DNA from: Bacillota bacterium
GTDB lineage: Bacteria > Bacillota > GCA-003054495 > Carboxydocellales > JAJZTU01
Length of the DNA: 12,963 nt
Reading direction: 5' to 3'
NCBI GenBank assembly: GCA_021848765.1
Contig: JAJZTU010000070.1
Location: 1 to 12,963 of the forward strand
Positions 6,549 to 12,963 of the stretch are shown here, piece by piece. A program made the position numbers and the translations under genes. Below the pieces are notes generated by a model, which was not told the DNA's origin, did no database searches, and saw only the letters and a program-made list of their open reading frames with translations. Within the stretch, counting starts at the first letter, position 1. Each line of letters begins with the position of its first letter.

Positions 6549-8732
6549 TTAGTTAGTATTCTGCTTCGCAAGCATTTCCGCCAGGATTTGGGCGGTGTGC
6601 TTTACTTCTACCCTCCTGCCTTGTTTGTCCAGGCCGCCGGAGATTTGCATCAGACAGCCCGGGCAGTCCATAGCTACAACCTGGGCTTCGCTTTCCCTGA
6701 TATGCTTCAGCTTGCGCTCCAGGATAGGAGCGGACAGTTCCGGAAACTTCAGGCTGTAGGAACCGCCCATTCCACAGCACATATCGGACTCGGACATCTC
6801 GACAAGCTCTAAACCCGGCACTGTTTTCAGAAGCGTGCGCGGCTCCCGGGAGATACCCAGCGTGCGCTTGAGATGACAGGAATCGTGGTAGGTAACCTTG
6901 GTGGTTGGGAAAGCCTGGTTACTTTGGTTAGTCCGGTTAGTTAGGCCTTTTTCCAGGATAAAGTGGGAAAAGTCCCGCACCTTGTCCGCCAGAGCACTGG
7001 CCTTGGGGCCCCATTCCGGATCGTCCTGAAGCGCTTTGACGAAATCATGCTTAATGGCAACAGTGCAGGTGGGACAGGCGGAAATGACCACTTCGGCATT
7101 CACTGAACTCAAAGCCTCTACATTCTGTTTAGCAAGTTTTACTGCCACATCATGGACGCCGTTATACTTAGCCGGAGCGCCACAACAAGTCTGTCCCTGA
7201 GGAAAAACCACTTCATAGCCCCCCTGGTTTAAGACCTTAATTACATCCTCGCCCAGTTCCGGGTAAGCAAAATCAATTAAACAGCCACTGTAAAAAACGG
7301 CCTTGCCCTGCGGCACCACACGGACAGTTTGCTCCAATTTGTCCATCCTGTCTCTCAGCGGCACCTCAGCGATAGCCGGGAGGCTGCGAAATTCCGAGTA
7401 TTTGGAGAAGAACAGGGGTAGATGCCTGATCATGGACCCTCTGCCTGTAAAAGGCTTCTGCGCCAGGGAAGCTGCCCTGAGCATGTTGTGGAACAACTTG
7501 CGGTTCGTGAGCATATTTTCAAAGATCAGCTTCTGGGTTAAAGATAGCCCGGCTTTTTCCGTAATTTGCCGGCGCAGTTCCACAATCAGCTCAGGGATGT
7601 CAATCTTGCCGGGACAAACCTCTTTACAGCGCCCGCATTGGATGCATAGGCCCTGGATGTCTTTGGAGTTGTGCATTTCGTTAAACCAGGCAGTCAGGAT
7701 TGTCCCGATCCCCCCGGCATAGACATGCCCGAAAACATGCCCCCCCACCAACCGGTATACCGGACAAACATTCAGGCAGGATGCACAGCGGATACACTGG
7801 AGTGCCTGTTTGAATACAGGGTCGGCACGCATCTCAGTCCGCCGGTTGTCCAGGAGTATAATATGCAGTTCCTTTGCTTGGACGCCTCCTTCGACAAGTG
7901 TGGGCACAGTTCCGGTAATCATGGTGACATAACTGGTCAACTGCTGGGCAGTGGCGCTTCTGGGCAGAGCCTGCAAAACAGGTGCAATGTCAGCAAACTT
8001 TGGCACTAACTTCTCCAGGCCTACTATAGCCACATGGATAGGGGGTAAAGTGGTCACCAACCTGGCGTTACCCTCATTGGTCACCAGTACCAGCGTACCG
8101 GTCTCAGCCACCGCCATGTTTGCCCCGGTAATCCCCAGCTCAGCCTCCAAAAACGCCTTGCGCAGTTCATTGCGGGCCACCTTTACCAGCCGGGGAATGT
8201 CTACCTCCAGGCGTTCGTTTACTTCCTTGGAAAACAGTTCAGTAACCTCTTCCTTGCTCATATGGATAGCCGGCATAACCATATGGGACGGGCGTTGTCC
8301 CGCTAATTGGATAATCCACTCCCCAAGGTCGGTTTCCTTAACTGACAGTCCTTGCTTTTCCAGATAGCTATTCAGGTGAATTTCCTCAGAGGCCATGGAC
8401 TTGGATTTGACAATCCTCTTGACACCCTTGTCCTGAGCCAACTTGGCAATGTACGCCTTTACTTCGTCCCCGCTCTTAGCCAGGAATACCTTGGCGCCGC
8501 GTTTTTCCGCCTCTTTTGTAAAGCGGGAAGCCATTTCCTCCATGTGCTCCGCCGCCTGGCTCTTAATTGCGGCAATGGTGGTGCGCAGGGCCTCGAAATC
8601 CATCCCCTCATAGACGCGTGCCCGGGAAGGAGCATAGGCTTCGAAAAACCTGCCTAAAGCTCCGCCCAACTGGGGATTGGCCAGAGCTTGTTTAATGGAT
8701 TCCTTAAATTTTGCATCAGGCAAGGCTGCCAC
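6549..8732 (-). CDS. lutBA: LutB-LutA fusion, Fe-S lactate oxidation protein
   Basis: This 727-residue cytoplasmic iron-sulfur protein joins two subunits that are separate in B. subtilis lutABC, the L-lactate oxidation complex. The LutB part comes first: a LUD domain (about 60-300, with MAVAETGTLVLVTNEG and VTTLPPIHVAIVG) and two [4Fe-4S] ferredoxin motifs, Cys313/316/319/323 and Cys363/366/369/373. The LutA part (about 475-720) has two CCG domains: Cys484, CCG at 516-518 and Cys553/556, then Cys619, CCG at 652-654 and Cys690/693. The start overlaps lutC by 17 bases; GTG 8732 is used, but TTG 8723 has the better-spaced AGGAGG. A 9-bp tandem repeat inserts a TNRTNQSN linker (about 597-606) ahead of the second CCG domain. 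Oxidation of L-lactate is the likely role. Confidence 0.9.
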   Translation of the reverse strand: MAALPDAKFKESIKQALANPQLGGALGRFFEAYAPSRARVYEGMDFEALRTTIAAIKSQAAEHMEEMASRFTKEAEKRGAKVFLAKSGDEVKAYIAKLAQDKGVKRIVKSKSMASEEIHLNSYLEKQGLSVKETDLGEWIIQLAGQRPSHMVMPAIHMSKEEVTELFSKEVNERLEVDIPRLVKVARNELRKAFLEAELGITGANMAVAETGTLVLVTNEGNARLVTTLPPIHVAIVGLEKLVPKFADIAPVLQALPRSATAQQLTSYVTMITGTVPTLVEGGVQAKELHIILLDNRRTEMRADPVFKQALQCIRCASCLNVCPVYRLVGGHVFGHVYAGGIGTILTAWFNEMHNSKDIQGLCIQCGRCKEVCPGKIDIPELIVELRRQITEKAGLSLTQKLIFENMLTNRKLFHNMLRAASLAQKPFTGRGSMIRHLPLFFSKYSEFRSLPAIAEVPLRDRMDKLEQTVRVVPQGKAVFYSGCLIDFAYPELGEDVIKVLNQGGYEVVFPQGQTCCGAPAKYNGVHDVAVKLAKQNVEALSSVNAEVVISACPTCTVAIKHDFVKALQDDPEWGPKASALADKVRDFSHFILEKGLTNRTNQSNQAFPTTKVTYHDSCHLKRTLGISREPRTLLKTVPGLELVEMSESDMCCGMGGSYSLKFPELSAPILERKLKHIRESEAQVVAMDCPGCLMQISGGLDKQGRRVEVKHTAQILAEMLAKQNTN
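6917..6943 (-). repeat. Three tandem 9-bp units inside lutBA
   Basis: On the plus strand GGTTACTTT, GGTTAGTCC and GGTTAGTTA follow each other without gaps. All are multiples of three and keep the frame, coding for a polar linker between the two CCG domains. Confidence 0.6.
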
Positions 8733-9285
8733 CTCCTACCTCATCTATAAAGAGCACTATTAAGCGTTCCGGCCCGTGAACTCCGATAGTCAGCACCCGC
8801 TCAATGTCTGCCGTACGGCTGGGCCCGGTGATAAAAGCCAGGTATCCGGGCACCTGGCCCTGAAACTTTTCCAGGGCTTCCGCAAGGTTGGCTACCAGTC
8901 CGCCGGTGGGAACCAGGGCTATGTGCACAGATGGCAGGGTAGATACCAGGCGTTTCTTTACATCAGTGGCATCCTGGCAGAGGGTACCGGTATCGGCGAT
9001 GGCCAGATCCAACTGGGAAATTCCTATCATAACACCGGGGGCTAGCCGGTCAAAGTTATCATCATACACCTTTGCCCCGGGTTGTTCAAGCTCCGCCGGA
9101 TTGACGCCCTCCAACAGAGAGCCGCGGAGCAGCAGGGCTTCTGTCTCCCCGGGCTGCGCCGAAGCTATTTCGCTTAATGCCTTTCTGATGAACTCCACTG
9201 CCCGTTGTACGTCTTTTACCCGGTGAACCTCGGCTGATACCATTTCCGCCCGCTCCTTAAACAGGCTAAAAAGTTCTTCTCTCAT
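8716..9285 (-). CDS. lutC: LutC-like LUD domain protein
   Basis: This 189-residue cytoplasmic protein is the third component of the LutABC lactate oxidation complex. One LUD domain fills most of it, with DLAIADTGTL (93-102), RLVSTLPSVHIALVPTGGLV (112-131) and the LutC-specific ITGPSRTADIER (152-163) plus GVHGP (168-172). B. subtilis LutC is longer (about 240), mainly at the N-terminus. CAGGAGG stands seven bases before the ATG. Its 3' end overlaps the fused lutBA gene by 17 bases, and the lutBA ribosome site lies inside it, so translation is likely coupled. The 67-base gap to glcF upstream holds only a weak GGCCTG/CAGGCC hairpin, so both probably share a transcript. No cofactor-binding cysteines are visible. 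Confidence 0.9.
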   Translation of the reverse strand: MREELFSLFKERAEMVSAEVHRVKDVQRAVEFIRKALSEIASAQPGETEALLLRGSLLEGVNPAELEQPGAKVYDDNFDRLAPGVMIGISQLDLAIADTGTLCQDATDVKKRLVSTLPSVHIALVPTGGLVANLAEALEKFQGQVPGYLAFITGPSRTADIERVLTIGVHGPERLIVLFIDEVGGGSLA

Positions 9286-9352
9286 GATTTAACCTCCTGA
9301 CCCGAAAGAATAAGGGCTTTAGGCCTGCACCGGCAATGTTGGAAAGGCTGAT

Positions 9353-10642
9353 TCAGGCCGGTACATCCCCGGCTTTTTGCCCGGCATAAGCCTGGGCCAG
9401 CACCTCTACAGTATGCATGACCTTGCGGGGCGTCCCGTGCTGCCGGAGACCGTCTTCAAGCTGCATCCGGCAAGAGCCGCAACCGGTTACTACCACCTCT
9501 GCCCCGCTAGCCCTAATGTCGTCAGCCTTGTGGCGGTGAATGTCCATGGACAGGCCGTAGTGGGTCAGGCTAAAGGAGCCTGCACCACCGCAGCAGCGGG
9601 CGGGGTTTTTCAGCTCTGTGAGCGAAACTCCCGGGATTGCCCGGAGAATTTCCCTGGGCTCCCGGCTCACTCCCATGCCCCGTACCAGGTGACAGGGATC
9701 ATGATAAGTCACTTTGAGGTTGACCCCTGACAGCGCTGCGGAATTTATTTTTACCACATTGACCAGGAATTCGCTGATATCGTGGGTTATACCGGCAATT
9801 TTCCCGGCCTTGGGACCGTATACCCGGTCATTGACTAAAAGCTCCGGGTAGCTATGCTGAAAAGTTTCTCCACAGGTACCACACACTGTAATAATCGCAT
9901 CCACCTGTAATTTTGCAAAGCTGTCCACATGGGACCTGGCCATCTCCTCCGCTGTCGCCACATCCCCGTGAATACGGACCGGAGCTCCACAGCAGTGCTG
10001 TTCCTCAGGGACAATTACTTCTATATTGTTGGCCCTCAGGACCTCCACGGCGGCTTTTCCTACCTCAGTATAGATATAGTTAGTGACACAGCCGGTGAAA
10101 AAGGCAACCTTTAGCCTGGGATTAGCTAAAGATACCGGAACAAAAGCATCACGGAAGGTTACGCCGGCCAGGACGGGGAGTACCCTTTTGCTATCCAGGC
10201 CGATGGGAAACCGTGGTGACCGGTTTCCCTGCCCGTTGTCCTTGAGGAATATCCCTTGAAACCGGCTGCCCAGTTTAAGGCCCCAGTCAAAAAGCAGGGG
10301 ACGTTTTAATGCACTGAAGGCAGCAGTCTTAATCAAGGGCAAACCCAGCTTACCGGCCACTGCGGCCCGGGCAGCCAGGATGATTTCATCGGCCTTTACG
10401 CCACAGGGGCAGTTAGCAGAACAGGCCTTGCAGGTCAGACAGGTCATCAGCCGTTCCTCTACCCCGTGGGTAAAGGGCAGCCTGCCCTCCAGGAGGGCGG
10501 CGGCCAGTTGAATTTTACCCCTGGCCACCCCTGCCTCGGCTTTGGTTGCTTTGTAAATCGGGCAGACTGCCATGCAGTTGCCGCACTTCATACACTTAGC
10601 TATCTCTGCTCTGACCTTCTTCAGGGGTATAGAGTTATCCAT
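9353..10642 (-). CDS. glcF: GlcF-like Fe-S subunit of glycolate/D-lactate dehydrogenase
   Basis: This protein carries electrons from the FAD subunit GlcD into the respiratory or ferredoxin pool. Two [4Fe-4S] motifs lie near the start, Cys17/20/23/27 and Cys68/71/74/78. Two CCG domains follow: Cys185, CCG at 217-219 and Cys254/257, then Cys317, CCG at 350-352 and Cys388/391. At 429 residues it is close to E. coli GlcF (about 407). Only three bases separate its ATG from the glcD stop, and its ribosome site AAAGGGGG lies inside glcD, so the two are co-translated. No membrane segment is visible, so it is presumably peripheral. The CCG domains resemble those of the LutA half of the fusion and of HdrB. 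Substrate (glycolate or D-lactate) is set by GlcD and cannot be separated here. Confidence 0.9.
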   Translation of the reverse strand: MDNSIPLKKVRAEIAKCMKCGNCMAVCPIYKATKAEAGVARGKIQLAAALLEGRLPFTHGVEERLMTCLTCKACSANCPCGVKADEIILAARAAVAGKLGLPLIKTAAFSALKRPLLFDWGLKLGSRFQGIFLKDNGQGNRSPRFPIGLDSKRVLPVLAGVTFRDAFVPVSLANPRLKVAFFTGCVTNYIYTEVGKAAVEVLRANNIEVIVPEEQHCCGAPVRIHGDVATAEEMARSHVDSFAKLQVDAIITVCGTCGETFQHSYPELLVNDRVYGPKAGKIAGITHDISEFLVNVVKINSAALSGVNLKVTYHDPCHLVRGMGVSREPREILRAIPGVSLTELKNPARCCGGAGSFSLTHYGLSMDIHRHKADDIRASGAEVVVTGCGSCRMQLEDGLRQHGTPRKVMHTVEVLAQAYAGQKAGDVPA

Positions 10643-10645
10643 AGT

Positions 10646-12037
10646 TTATTCCCCCTTTACCGGAACCATTTTTCCGGGATTGAGGAGATAATCCGGATCC
10701 AGGGCCTCCTTGACCCGCCTTAAAAGGTTCAATCCGGTTTCGCCAAGTTCCTGGCCCAGGTATTTCAGCTTGGCAATTCCGATGCCGTGCTCACCGGACA
10801 AGGTGCCTCCGAGCTGCAAAGCTACAGCAAAGATTTCATCCACGGCTTGGTGTACTCTGGCCATTTCTTCGTGGTTCCGCTCATCTGTGACAATCGTAGG
10901 GTGTAAGTTCCCATCCCCGGCGTGGCCAAAGGTGCCTATCCGCAGGCTATACTTGGCCGCAATTGCTTGGATCGCCACCAGCATCTCGGTTATTTTGCTG
11001 CGGGGAACAGTAGCGTCCTCCAGTACTGTAGTAGGACTTAACTGGGCCAAAGCAGGCAATGCCGCCCGGCGGCCGGCCCAGAGCTTATCCCGCTCTGCAT
11101 CGGTTTCTGCTACCTTGATTTCCCCGTTATTGGCCCGGACTACCCGGAGAACCGTTTCGGCCTCTTTGAGCACCACTCCCTTAATGCCATCCACTTCGAT
11201 GAGCAGGATTGCTTCAGAATCGGTAGGCAGGCCGATTTTTACAAAGTTCTCCACTGTCCTGATGGTCATATTGTCCATGATTTCCAGGGTAGCCGGAATT
11301 ACTTTGTTTTTGACAATTGCACTGACGGTATTGCCGGCATCAACCAGATTTTTAAACACGGCCAGCATGCTCTTCTTGAATTCAGGGGCAGGGATGAGCT
11401 TTACAGTTATCTCGGTGATAATCCCCAGGGTTCCTTCCGCTCCTGTAAACAGTTTCACCAGGTCGTAGGCTGTCACATTCTTAACTGTTTTACCACCCAG
11501 GCGTACCACTTCACCATTGGCCAGAACAACCTCCAGGCCCATAACATAGTGTTTGGTCACCCCGTACTTCAGACCCCGCAGGCCCCCGGAACACTCTGAC
11601 ACACTTCCACCCATCGTAGCGGTAGCTACTGTGCCGGGATCAGGAGGATAAATCAAACCATAGGGCGCAACAGCAGTATTGAGATCCTGAATAATCACCC
11701 CTGGCTGAACAGTAGCGGTTAAATTGTCCGCATCTATCTCCAGGATTTGATCCATCCTCAGCAGTGACAGGACTATGCCCTTCTTGACAGGAATGGTCCC
11801 TCCGCTGAGATTAGTTCCGGAACCCCTGGGGTAAACGGGTATTCTGTGTTTTCCTGCTAACTTGATGATCTCCCGGACCTCCCTTGTTGAGCGGGGACTG
11901 ACCACTACGTCGGGAAGCTGGCTGGGCATATCCGCAGTAGCGTCATAGCTGTAAGTGAGCAAATCCTCCGGGGTTGTGGTTACGTTTTCCGGTCCTGTTA
12001 TAACCTCAAGCCTGGTGATGAATTCCCGGTTGAGCAT
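10646..12037 (-). CDS. glcD: GlcD-like FAD subunit, D-lactate/glycolate dehydrogenase
   Basis: This is the FAD-dependent dehydrogenase partner of GlcF (463 residues, family size about 460-500). A PCMH-type FAD-binding domain spans about 42-215, with the FAD pyrophosphate loop PRGSGTNLSGG (70-80), PPDPGTVATATMGGSVSECS and TGAEGTLGIITEITVKL. The C-terminal FAD-oxidase domain has GTFGHAGDGNLHP (368-380) and SGEHGIG (414-420), whose His residues act at the active site, ending LLNPGKMVP. I placed the start at ATG 12037, which has AAGGAGG nine bases upstream; the frame stays open further upstream only because it runs into the lactate permease remnant. It is the first intact gene of the cluster and is followed by glcF after three bases. 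Specificity between D-lactate, glycolate and other D-2-hydroxyacids is not predictable. Confidence 0.92.
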   Translation of the reverse strand: MLNREFITRLEVITGPENVTTTPEDLLTYSYDATADMPSQLPDVVVSPRSTREVREIIKLAGKHRIPVYPRGSGTNLSGGTIPVKKGIVLSLLRMDQILEIDADNLTATVQPGVIIQDLNTAVAPYGLIYPPDPGTVATATMGGSVSECSGGLRGLKYGVTKHYVMGLEVVLANGEVVRLGGKTVKNVTAYDLVKLFTGAEGTLGIITEITVKLIPAPEFKKSMLAVFKNLVDAGNTVSAIVKNKVIPATLEIMDNMTIRTVENFVKIGLPTDSEAILLIEVDGIKGVVLKEAETVLRVVRANNGEIKVAETDAERDKLWAGRRAALPALAQLSPTTVLEDATVPRSKITEMLVAIQAIAAKYSLRIGTFGHAGDGNLHPTIVTDERNHEEMARVHQAVDEIFAVALQLGGTLSGEHGIGIAKLKYLGQELGETGLNLLRRVKEALDPDYLLNPGKMVPVKGE

Positions 12038-12052
12038 GGGCTTATTCCTCCT

Positions 12053-12241
12053 TGGCAGGTTACTTCCTTCCTGGCAACTAACAGCCATAGGATCAATTCC
12101 GGTAACTTGGCCGGCTACAATGATGGGAATCCCCACACCGCCAAACTGGCCGGTTTTTACGGTGATGTTATATAGGAACACTGCTGTGAGTACAATCCAG
12201 CCAATAGGAAAGAATCCATAAATAGCGCCATTTACCCCCCC
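12053..12241 (-). pseudogene. Remnant of a lactate permease gene (lctP/lldP) with internal deletions
   Basis: Two pieces of the L-lactate permease family lie back to back in one frame. The first reads NGAIYGFFPIGWIVL, continuing to VKTGQF. The second reads GGVGIPIIVAGQVTGIDP and goes on to a GxxLP ending. In E. coli LldP the corresponding segments (YGLWPIAWI...VKTGQF and FGAMGIPILVAGQVTGID...GRQLP) are about 100 residues apart, so the stretch between is deleted. The join (near 12142) falls at a Phe codon present on both sides, which suggests microhomology. The N-terminal part is missing (an in-frame TAA stands at 12242-12244), and everything after LP is gone, replaced by the glcD ribosome site. 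The piece cannot be a transporter. The frame still runs into glcD. Confidence 0.78.
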
Positions 12242-12244
12242 TTA

Positions 12245-12475
12245 TCCGGTGGCTAATCCATATGGTGGTCTGACCACTTTACCTGTGAGAATAGTTCGAC
12301 AAATCTTTTCGTTCTCCTTCTGAGAATTAATTTCAAATTTAAAATATTTTAAAAATACAAAAAGAACATGTATAATTCTCCTACACGTCCTTTTTGGGGT
12401 ATTCAATAATTTAACATTTTTCATACGCTAAGACAATATTTGGTAACGATATCCCTATTTTTTACTACTCTATGC
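12245..12475 (-). promoter_or_regulatory. AT-rich control region ahead of the hydroxyacid cluster
   Basis: No gene is supported here. A 60-codon open frame (12242-12424) lacks a ribosome site. A possible sigma-A promoter on the minus strand is TTGTCT, 17 bases, TAAATT, around 12409-12437, each box four of six. A 16-bp AT palindrome, TTTAAAATATTTTAAA, lies at 12338-12353. The perfect operator-like palindrome lies further downstream at 12265-12277. The real start of the cluster transcript is uncertain. Confidence 0.4.
12265..12277. promoter_or_regulatory. FadR/GntR-type operator palindrome
   Basis: GTGGTC-T-GACCAC is a perfect 13-bp inverted repeat that fits the FadR-subfamily operator TnGTnnnACnA at every defined position. 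It stands just before the permease remnant, at the head of the cluster that encodes a FadR/FCD regulator. I found no second copy in the gap upstream of the regulator gene (6389-6548). Confidence 0.65.
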
Positions 12476-12859
12476 TCAAATCATTGGGGTTAAGGTCATT
12501 TCATAGAAGTTTATCAAGGCTTTTGCCTGTTCCAGAATATCCATCCCTACAATAGCGTCAATTTCAAAACCATAATCCATTGCCCCAACATCAATTGTAA
12601 AATTGTTCAATGTAGCGGTATCTAAGACAATCTTTTCAACATGCTTTTCAAAGACAGATTCAACACCGCCGACACCACGAACCAGGGAGAGTTCATCATT
12701 CGGCTGTGGGCCTAACCCGATTCCTATGGCCGTTTCGGTTGAAATGATGGTTGTTGCTGAACCAGTATCAATCAGCACTTTAGAAAGTTTTATCTTTTTA
12801 TCCCCGTTAATAAGTTCTAATTTTGCAAAAGGCAATCCATAGTCAAAATACAGTTTCAT
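12476..12859 (-). CDS. Small retropepsin-like aspartic protease
   Basis: This 127-residue protein has a single retroviral-type aspartic protease domain. The catalytic triplet is in LIDTGSATT with Asp31, and the matching hydrophobic-glycine motif near the end is AIVGMDILEQA. Proteins of this type act as homodimers, each giving one Asp. No signal peptide or membrane segment is visible, so it should be cytoplasmic. I chose ATG 12859 with GAGGGG six bases upstream; the ATG at 12883 would add eight residues but has a weaker site. The first four bases overlap the stop of an upstream gene (ATGA), so translation is likely coupled. Bacterial members are mostly uncharacterised, and its substrate is unknown. 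No terminator is visible after the stop. Confidence 0.82.
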   Translation of the reverse strand: MKLYFDYGLPFAKLELINGDKKIKLSKVLIDTGSATTIISTETAIGIGLGPQPNDELSLVRGVGGVESVFEKHVEKIVLDTATLNNFTIDVGAMDYGFEIDAIVGMDILEQAKALINFYEMTLTPMI

Positions 12860-12963
12860 CTTATACCCCTCACCCCTGTCCATATTCTTTCTTTCACGTT
12901 TAATTCAGGGCGCGAGGTATGGACAACATAGTATTCTTTTTCGGGATGTACTTTGTGATCGGA
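12856..12963 (-). CDS. C-terminal end of an unidentified gene coupled to the protease
   Basis: The last 35 codons of a frame enter from the right edge and stop at TGA (12856-12858), overlapping the protease start as ATGA. The peptide is polar and charged (it includes HPEKEYYVVHTSRPELN) with no gap or stop. The ATGA overlap argues for a real, co-translated partner. I recognise no family from this fragment, and a chance open frame of this length is possible. Confidence 0.5.
   Translation of the reverse strand, partial: SDHKVHPEKEYYVVHTSRPELNVKERIWTGVRGIR

Noticed and set aside
9322..9359. GGCCTG/CAGGCC inverted repeat between glcF and lutC
   Set aside because: It is only six base pairs with a loop of about 25 bases and no T-run, so not a terminator; at most a weak mRNA-processing hairpin.
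12242..12424. A 60-codon minus-strand frame upstream of the permease remnant
   Set aside because: There is no ribosome site before its ATG and the composition is AT-driven. Its last codons include the operator palindrome, and I could not align it to the permease N-terminus.
1..12963. CRISPR arrays, insertion sequences, phage genes or anti-phage systems
   Set aside because: No regularly spaced direct repeats, transposase, integrase or recognisable defence protein was seen.

Overview
The window looks like a chromosomal segment of an anaerobic Gram-positive bacterium of the class Clostridia, plausibly near the Peptococcaceae or Desulfotomaculum-type lineages. This is an inference from protein families: a SigI/RsgI sigma/anti-sigma pair, a DUF4911 protein, Clostridia-like Fe-S lactate/glycolate oxidation proteins, purine-rich Shine-Dalgarno sequences and mid-range GC. 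No rRNA or tRNA gene is present to fix the taxonomy.

Layout. (1) 1-908, minus: an ExoA-like family 2 glycosyltransferase that runs off the left edge. (2) 1126-1439, minus: a self-contained short transcription unit with a good sigma-A promoter, a 24-codon mini-ORF with a CKGGC motif, several hairpins and a strong intrinsic terminator. It matches no RNA or peptide family I can name and is the best candidate here for something undescribed. (3) 1456-1725, minus: a DUF4911 gene. (4) 1873-3876, plus: sigI and rsgI, behind a C-rich SigI-like promoter with a perfect palindrome, followed by an intrinsic terminator; then a lipoprotein gene at 4039-4608. (5) 4629-12241, minus: a 7.6-kb 2-hydroxyacid (lactate/glycolate) oxidation cluster. 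(6) 12476-12963, minus: a small retropepsin-like protease whose start overlaps the end of an unidentified gene by ATGA.

The hydroxyacid cluster is transcribed right to left: FadR/GntR-type operator, remnant of a lactate permease gene (lctP), glcD (FAD subunit), glcF (Fe-S/CCG subunit), lutC (LUD protein), a fused lutB-lutA gene, a FadR/FCD-type regulator, and an FMN-dependent alpha-hydroxyacid dehydrogenase with an added N-terminal cysteine cluster. Three different enzyme modules for oxidising 2-hydroxyacids are therefore co-located. The expected permease survives only as two short in-frame scraps joined by an internal deletion, so uptake must be provided elsewhere if the pathway works. The regulator inside the cluster is the obvious candidate to bind the perfect 13-bp palindrome at 12265-12277, ahead of the first gene.

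SigI/RsgI is a transmembrane signalling pair: RsgI holds SigI at the membrane and releases it on an extracytoplasmic cue. This RsgI keeps the Asn-Pro site linked to autoproteolysis but ends in a roughly 160-residue, extremely charged, repeat-containing tail instead of a folded sensor domain.
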